Assembly: GCA_016938155.1 (NCBI GenBank)
Contig: JAFGVF010000230.1
Location: 1 to 8,495 of the forward strand
Length of the DNA: 8,495 bases
Direction: 5' to 3'
Source: Candidatus Cloacimonadota bacterium
GTDB lineage: Bacteria > Cloacimonadota > Cloacimonadia > Cloacimonadales > JAFGVF01
Positions 5,289 to 8,495 of this stretch are shown here, piece by piece; position 1 is the first letter of the stretch, and each line of letters opens with the position of its first letter. Made by a program: the position numbers and the translations under genes. The notes under the pieces are model-generated. The model was not told where the DNA came from. It was given only the letters and a program-made list of their open reading frames with translations, and did not search any database.

Positions 5289-7937
5289 CTAATTAATTAT
5301 TACTTCATCCATCATCATTATCTTATCAGCATCTTCAACAAATGCTTTTATCCTGATAAACTTGGCAGGTACGGCTTCTTCATCAAATGTTATCTTTAAA
5401 ATTCTTGATTGTTTTGTATCATCGGTTAGTATTTTTATCCGGTGGACTTCGCTGTATAAACTTCCATCGAGTGAGTAACTTACATCCACGCTTTCAGGAA
5501 GAACAATTGAGTTTTCCGGTGATTGGAGAAAGCGGAGAGTGGTTGAGTTTACTTGCTGAGTGGACTCGAGCTTAACCACGAAATCCAGTTTCCCGTTATC
5601 AAAACCGAGCCAGTTTCCGTCAAAATGAGTATCGGTAGCCAACATTGCATCGCAGAGTGTTACAGCTCCGTTTGCAGGATAATTTACTGAAATCGGTTCA
5701 ATAAAGCTGATTTCGGAGAAGATTGCCTTATGCAAGACGAACTCTCGCTCAACAAAAGCGATTTCCTGTTTATCTTTAAATGCACAGACCTTAATTACAC
5801 CCGATTCACATAACTTGAGACTGTCAGGCATTACAGGTGATTCCACTGTTGGTCTGTCACCATTCAAGGTATAGCGAAAGACAGCTCCCGGCAAACCATT
5901 CACTGCGGTAACAACGCAAGTTCCATCTTTGTTCACAGAGCTGAGATTCAACAACGGTAAGAGTTCAAAGTCATCGAACCAGGCTGTTCCGGGTCCTTCA
6001 TAGACTATTCTTGGACTAAACCTTTCAATCTGTTTACTTCCTTGATTAAACTTGAAATTGAAAGAATATTTGTCCCAGTTTTCATTGATATTATATTTAG
6101 GTGAAGTATAATTACCGAATTTCAGATAGAAGAAAGAGGTAGAAATCTTAGGAGTTACGGTTTGTTCCTCTTTCCCGAGAAGCTTCTCCCAGAAGGTGCG
6201 TTTAACTTTTTGGGGAGGTAGGTAAAACTCTGCCTGCCTTGCTTTTTTAGCTCTGATACTTAGTGTATAATCCGTATTTTGTCGCACTTTCACCGGATAG
6301 AATGAAAGATTAAAACTACTGTGTCCGGGATAGTTGTTCATTCTGAGCGAATTCAGCCCATTGGCAGCAACTCTCGGGTCAATGAAGTAAGTTATCCCTC
6401 TCCCCTCTGCTACATTAGCATAACAACCTGCCGGAACACCCGCAGTGTAATTGCGTTCAAATCCCGGATTAATCATGGTTTCATCAGTTTCACGCGGTAT
6501 GTTTGGTTTATTGCTATAATAAATCCGATAAACTCTAATGCCGAAGTTATCCAAATAATCCCTGACAATCCCATCTTTCACATCCACACTTCTGTTTTCA
6601 AACAACACTTCTGCTTTACCTGTGAAGTTATCGGGAGTTTTGAGTACAAGCTCTCTGGGAAAATTCTCTCCATTTACTGAGATATATATTGCACTTTCCC
6701 TCAGTTTATATCCTTTAGAAGTTATGGCAAGAGTACCATCGTCAACTTCGGGGTTAGCCTCTCCACTGAAAAGCCATGGGACAATCTGTTGCATCTCCAG
6801 CATTACTTCACTCGAGGTATTCCATACCTGGGTAGATTTTGGAAACCCGTTCAAGCCCTTACGGATAAAGAATTGATACCCACTTGAACCATTAAGCAGT
6901 GCCAGATAAAGCATCGACCTCATTTCGAGAGGAGTTGGTTCCCGCCTCCACCATTCACTGCCCCCGAACGCCTGTGGGACATTCCAAACTAATCTCTCAG
7001 GGAAAAACTCATTCGTTAGCCGATGGGTTACTTTTTCGATCTCATAGATATCCCTGACCGGTAAAGGATATGGGTCTGCCATGGCAATATCGAGAGCATT
7101 CTCATAGTTCTTAGCCATAGTTGCCTTCATAAAGACAATCGTAATGGGATGATATGGGTCTATGCCTTTAATCAGGTCATAAATCATTTCAAGATACTCA
7201 GGTTTAACTCCGTTTGCATAGGGTTCATCGCTGATATACCAGCTTAACAAAGCGGGATGGTCTTTAATTGCAGTTACTTCCTCTCTAAGCAGGGATAACA
7301 CTTTTCCCATATCAGTAAAATCATGTTCCTTGAGGTCTACTCCTCCCCCACCTGCCACACTCAGAAGGTTATAATTTACTTTAAGTCCCAGCTCATAAGC
7401 TCTATCCAGATAATAAATTCGCTCAGCTCTTGTTTCAGACTCTATCTTTTGATACGGAGAGATAAGATTGAAGCCCCGCACAACCTCCTCTTCCATGAGA
7501 GTTGGCTGAACCGGTGAGTATGTGTAGAACCCCGCAGGGAAAAATGGCAGGTCATCCGCAATCACGCAACCCCTAAGTCTGTCTATCTTCACAGCATTCA
7601 GTTTATCAGGAAGAATTGTAAGACTACATCTTCGGGATATTGTCTCTTTGGCTTGATAGATGATGATATCGAGAGAATCGGAACTTGTGTAAGTTATTGG
7701 AAACTCGCAGGTGATAATCCCTTTTCGCATTCGTCTCAGCTTTTCGGATTTGTACCTCTCTCCGTTGATCGAAAGTGAGTCTATGGAGGGATATTCACCA
7801 GTATCAGATAAAATCATCAAACTTGTGGTTAACTCTGTAGTATAATAGTCCTGTGCTGTAAAAAGACTCAGCTTTTCCGCTGATAAATAAGCAGTTAAAG
7901 TAAGTAATATAATGATAAATAAAGATTTCAGGTGCAT
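5289..7937 (-). CDS. Exported glycoside-hydrolase-like protein with GH20-type C-terminal accessory modules
   Basis: This is a predicted exported carbohydrate-active protein of 882 residues; substrate unknown. Residues 1-20 are a signal peptide (cleavage after YLSA, no lipobox Cys). Residues 22-110 look like a beta-sandwich. Residues about 125-365 look like a clan GH-A-type TIM barrel: PFFPAGFYTY (strand 1), HPALLSWYISDEP with Glu238 as candidate acid/base (strand 4), MADPYPLP (286-293), VWNVPQAFGG...WWRREPT and LNGSSGYQFFI (last strand). A second catalytic acid is not obvious; Glu328 is one possibility. Residues 489-661 (NPGFE ... AWFDDFELLP) resemble a CBM4/9-like jelly roll with an inserted basic loop near 577-597. 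Residues 675-736 (FRYTLNGDRPTVESPV) match the chitobiase/hexosaminidase C-terminal beta fold. Residues 745-882 (NWLGFDNGKLDFVV, ILPESVDVSYSLDG-like) match an F5/8-type C domain as found after GH20 enzymes. GGAG lies 7 bases before the ATG. No T9SS tail is present, so it is probably periplasmic or exported by another route. Confidence 0.88.
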   Translation of the reverse strand: MHLKSLFIIILLTLTAYLSAEKLSLFTAQDYYTTELTTSLMILSDTGEYPSIDSLSINGERYKSEKLRRMRKGIITCEFPITYTSSDSLDIIIYQAKETISRRCSLTILPDKLNAVKIDRLRGCVIADDLPFFPAGFYTYSPVQPTLMEEEVVRGFNLISPYQKIESETRAERIYYLDRAYELGLKVNYNLLSVAGGGGVDLKEHDFTDMGKVLSLLREEVTAIKDHPALLSWYISDEPYANGVKPEYLEMIYDLIKGIDPYHPITIVFMKATMAKNYENALDIAMADPYPLPVRDIYEIEKVTHRLTNEFFPERLVWNVPQAFGGSEWWRREPTPLEMRSMLYLALLNGSSGYQFFIRKGLNGFPKSTQVWNTSSEVMLEMQQIVPWLFSGEANPEVDDGTLAITSKGYKLRESAIYISVNGENFPRELVLKTPDNFTGKAEVLFENRSVDVKDGIVRDYLDNFGIRVYRIYYSNKPNIPRETDETMINPGFERNYTAGVPAGCYANVAEGRGITYFIDPRVAANGLNSLRMNNYPGHSSFNLSFYPVKVRQNTDYTLSIRAKKARQAEFYLPPQKVKRTFWEKLLGKEEQTVTPKISTSFFYLKFGNYTSPKYNINENWDKYSFNFKFNQGSKQIERFSPRIVYEGPGTAWFDDFELLPLLNLSSVNKDGTCVVTAVNGLPGAVFRYTLNGDRPTVESPVMPDSLKLCESGVIKVCAFKDKQEIAFVEREFVLHKAIFSEISFIEPISVNYPANGAVTLCDAMLATDTHFDGNWLGFDNGKLDFVVKLESTQQVNSTTLRFLQSPENSIVLPESVDVSYSLDGSLYSEVHRIKILTDDTKQSRILKITFDEEAVPAKFIRIKAFVEDADKIMMMDEVIIN

Positions 7938-7966
7938 TCAAATTCTCCGGACATGCTGTTTGTATT

Positions 7967-7994
7967 AGATTAAGAATAGCGTTTTATGCGTCAA
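7967..7994 (-). promoter_or_regulatory. Promoter of the glycoside-hydrolase-like gene
   Basis: On the minus strand TTGACG (plus 7989-7994) and TAATCT (plus 7967-7972) are 16 bp apart. Transcription would start near 7960, leaving about 23 bases before the ATG at 7937. The -35 box differs from consensus at one position. It sits just inside the edge of the repeat cluster that begins near 8015. Confidence 0.45.
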
Positions 7995-8014
7995 TAAGAA
8001 GTTTTGAGTATTTC

Positions 8015-8039
8015 TTGAGCTCACATCATTAAGAGCAAA
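8015..8039. repeat. Truncated third copy of the 8044/8251 repeat family
   Basis: The 25 bases here align with the stretch of the second full copy that runs from TTGAACTCGCAC to GAGCAAA, with about five differences. The fragment is followed directly by the full copy starting at 8044. It marks the left boundary of the repeat cluster and suggests an older, decayed insertion or recombination event. Confidence 0.45.
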
Positions 8040-8043
8040 ATAC

Positions 8044-8199
8044 ACCCTCGTTCCCAAGCCCCGATTGGGAATGATGTAAACTATTGAGCTCGCACCATTA
8101 CGAACGGAGTGAGTTCGGGGCAATGCGAAATACCAAACTCCCCCACAAGACATTTGAAATGGTCTTAGACCTTTCAAATAGAGGGAAAGAGCTCCAATA
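8044..8199. repeat. Dispersed-type palindromic repeat, copy A
   Basis: This copy shares about 93% identity by eye with copy B at 8251-8407. In order it holds a hairpin with arms TTCCCAA (8051-8057) and TTGGGAA (8065-8071), a short stem CGAAC/GTTCG near 8100-8116, and a strong hairpin ATTTGAAA-t-GGTC / GACC-TTTCAAAT (8152-8179) with a 3-base loop and one bulged T. The leading CTCGTTCCCAAGC...TTGGGAA unit looks like the REP-type palindromes that RAYT transposases mobilise in other bacteria. That link is an analogy: no transposase is in the window. Long ORFs read through it on both strands are by-products of low stop-codon density. Confidence 0.85.
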
Positions 8200-8250
8200 T
8201 AGCAAGCAAGATGCATGCTGTACGCAAACCTGCGGTTTGAAAGAACCACA

Positions 8251-8407
8251 ACCCTCGTTCCCAAGCCCCTGCTTGGGAATGATGTAATCTATTGAACTCG
8301 CACAATTACGAGCAAAGCGAGTTCGGGGCAATGCGAAATACCAAACTCCCCCACAAGACCTTTGAAATGGTCTTAGACCTTTCAAATGGAGGGAAAGAGC
8401 TCCAATA
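8251..8407. repeat. Dispersed-type palindromic repeat, copy B
   Basis: This is the second copy of the unit at 8044-8199, in direct orientation, with about ten substitutions and one inserted base. Its leading hairpin is longer than in copy A: TTCCCAAGC (8258-8266) and GCTTGGGAA (8271-8279), 9 bp with a 4-base loop. ACTCGC and GCGAGT near 8300-8322 also pair here, but less well in copy A. The hairpin TTTGAAA-t-GGTC / GACC-TTTCAAA is retained at 8361-8386. The 51 bp between the copies contains a small CAAACC/GGTTTG hairpin and nothing else recognisable. Confidence 0.85.
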
Positions 8408-8452
8408 GAGGGGCTGTCCCATAAGCTAAATATACGAGAAATAAAGCCCCTC
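8408..8452. repeat. Inverted repeat GAGGGGCT / AGCCCCTC, possible mobile-element terminus
   Basis: Perfect 8-bp arms at 8408-8415 and 8445-8452 enclose 29 bases. The left arm begins exactly where copy B of the repeat family ends, and continues as GAGGGGCTGTCCCATAAG. Many insertion sequences have ends beginning GGGCTGTCCCA or close to it, so this could be an IS terminus or a miniature derivative. No transposase codons are visible before the window ends, so the assignment is tentative. Confidence 0.35.
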
Positions 8453-8455
8453 ACC

Positions 8456-8477
8456 CGATTTTCAAGGCTGAAAATCG
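8456..8477. repeat. Perfect 9-bp hairpin at the right edge, flanked by direct repeats
   Basis: CGATTTTCA (8456-8464) and TGAAAATCG (8469-8477) form a perfect stem with an AGGC loop. The 9-mer CCCCTCACC lies immediately left (8447-8455) and again at 8484-8492. Pyrimidine-rich CCCTCACC blocks around a hairpin resemble short intergenic palindromic repeats of other bacteria. There is no T-run, so it is not a standard intrinsic terminator. Confidence 0.5.
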
Positions 8478-8495
8478 ACCTCTCCCCTCACCAGA

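Noticed and set aside
4891..5292. Plus-strand 133-residue open frame with internal 50-residue repeats
   Set aside because: It lies almost wholly in the 150-bp tandem repeat, whose length is divisible by three, so one stop-free frame repeats automatically. It would need a TTG start, has no clear ribosome binding site, no signal peptide and no recognisable domain, and it ends on the opposite gene's stop.
6321..6876. Overlapping plus-strand frames inside the glycoside-hydrolase-like gene
   Set aside because: They are antisense shadows of a confidently coding region, with no ribosome binding site or recognisable motif.
7965..8454. Open frames on both strands through the repeat cluster (99, 67 and 118 residues)
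   Set aside because: All three read through the same palindromic repeat copies and contain the same repeated peptide twice because the repeat does. They overlap each other and lack ribosome binding sites, so they are not treated as genes.

Overview
The window comes from a moderately AT-rich bacterial genome. It carries three confidently called protein genes, all on the minus strand, separated by long gaps filled with repeats and regulatory signals. The large secreted peptidase ends in a type A sorting tail (motif NNYPNPFNP) of the kind read by the type IX secretion system (T9SS). That tail, the FG-GAP/VCBS propeller repeats and the Ig-like modules point to the Fibrobacteres-Chlorobi-Bacteroidetes (FCB) superphylum. 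Candidatus Cloacimonadota, Ignavibacteria or Calditrichota-like lineages fit better than classical Bacteroidales, but this lineage call is inference from protein style only.

Layout. (1) Bases 1-411 hold the N-terminal 137 codons of a LolD/MacB-type ABC transporter ATPase running off the left edge. It has its own TTGACA promoter, and an 11-bp direct repeat overlaps that promoter. (2) Bases 412-983 hold no recognisable conserved gene. Two intrinsic terminators bracket about 350 bp that is rich in hairpins and has a promoter-like pair on the minus strand. I read this as a small independent transcript: either a structured RNA or an RNA with a regulated 50-codon ORF. (3) Bases 984-4583 encode a 1199-residue gingipain-family (C25) cysteine peptidase with a predicted Ca-binding propeller and a T9SS tail. 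(4) Bases 4584-5288 hold its upstream region, with a palindrome pair and a candidate promoter, and then three tandem copies of a 150-bp repeat. (5) Bases 5289-7937 encode an exported 882-residue glycoside-hydrolase-like protein. It has a TIM-barrel-like region, a carbohydrate-binding-like module and the two accessory modules usually found at the end of GH20 hexosaminidases. (6) Bases 7938-8495 contain its promoter and then a dense cluster of palindromic repeats reaching the right edge.

How it fits together. The peptidase and the glycoside-hydrolase-like protein are both exported and could act on external protein and glycan (for example glycoprotein), but they are separate transcription units. 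Only the peptidase has a T9SS tail. The ABC ATPase probably belongs to an efflux or lipoprotein-release operon continuing beyond the left edge and need not be functionally linked. No defence system, CRISPR array or complete transposon is visible. The most unusual content is the orphan structured unit at 553-900, the 150-bp tandem repeats (which create an artefactual open frame), and a sequence core shared between those repeats and the repeat family at 8044-8407.
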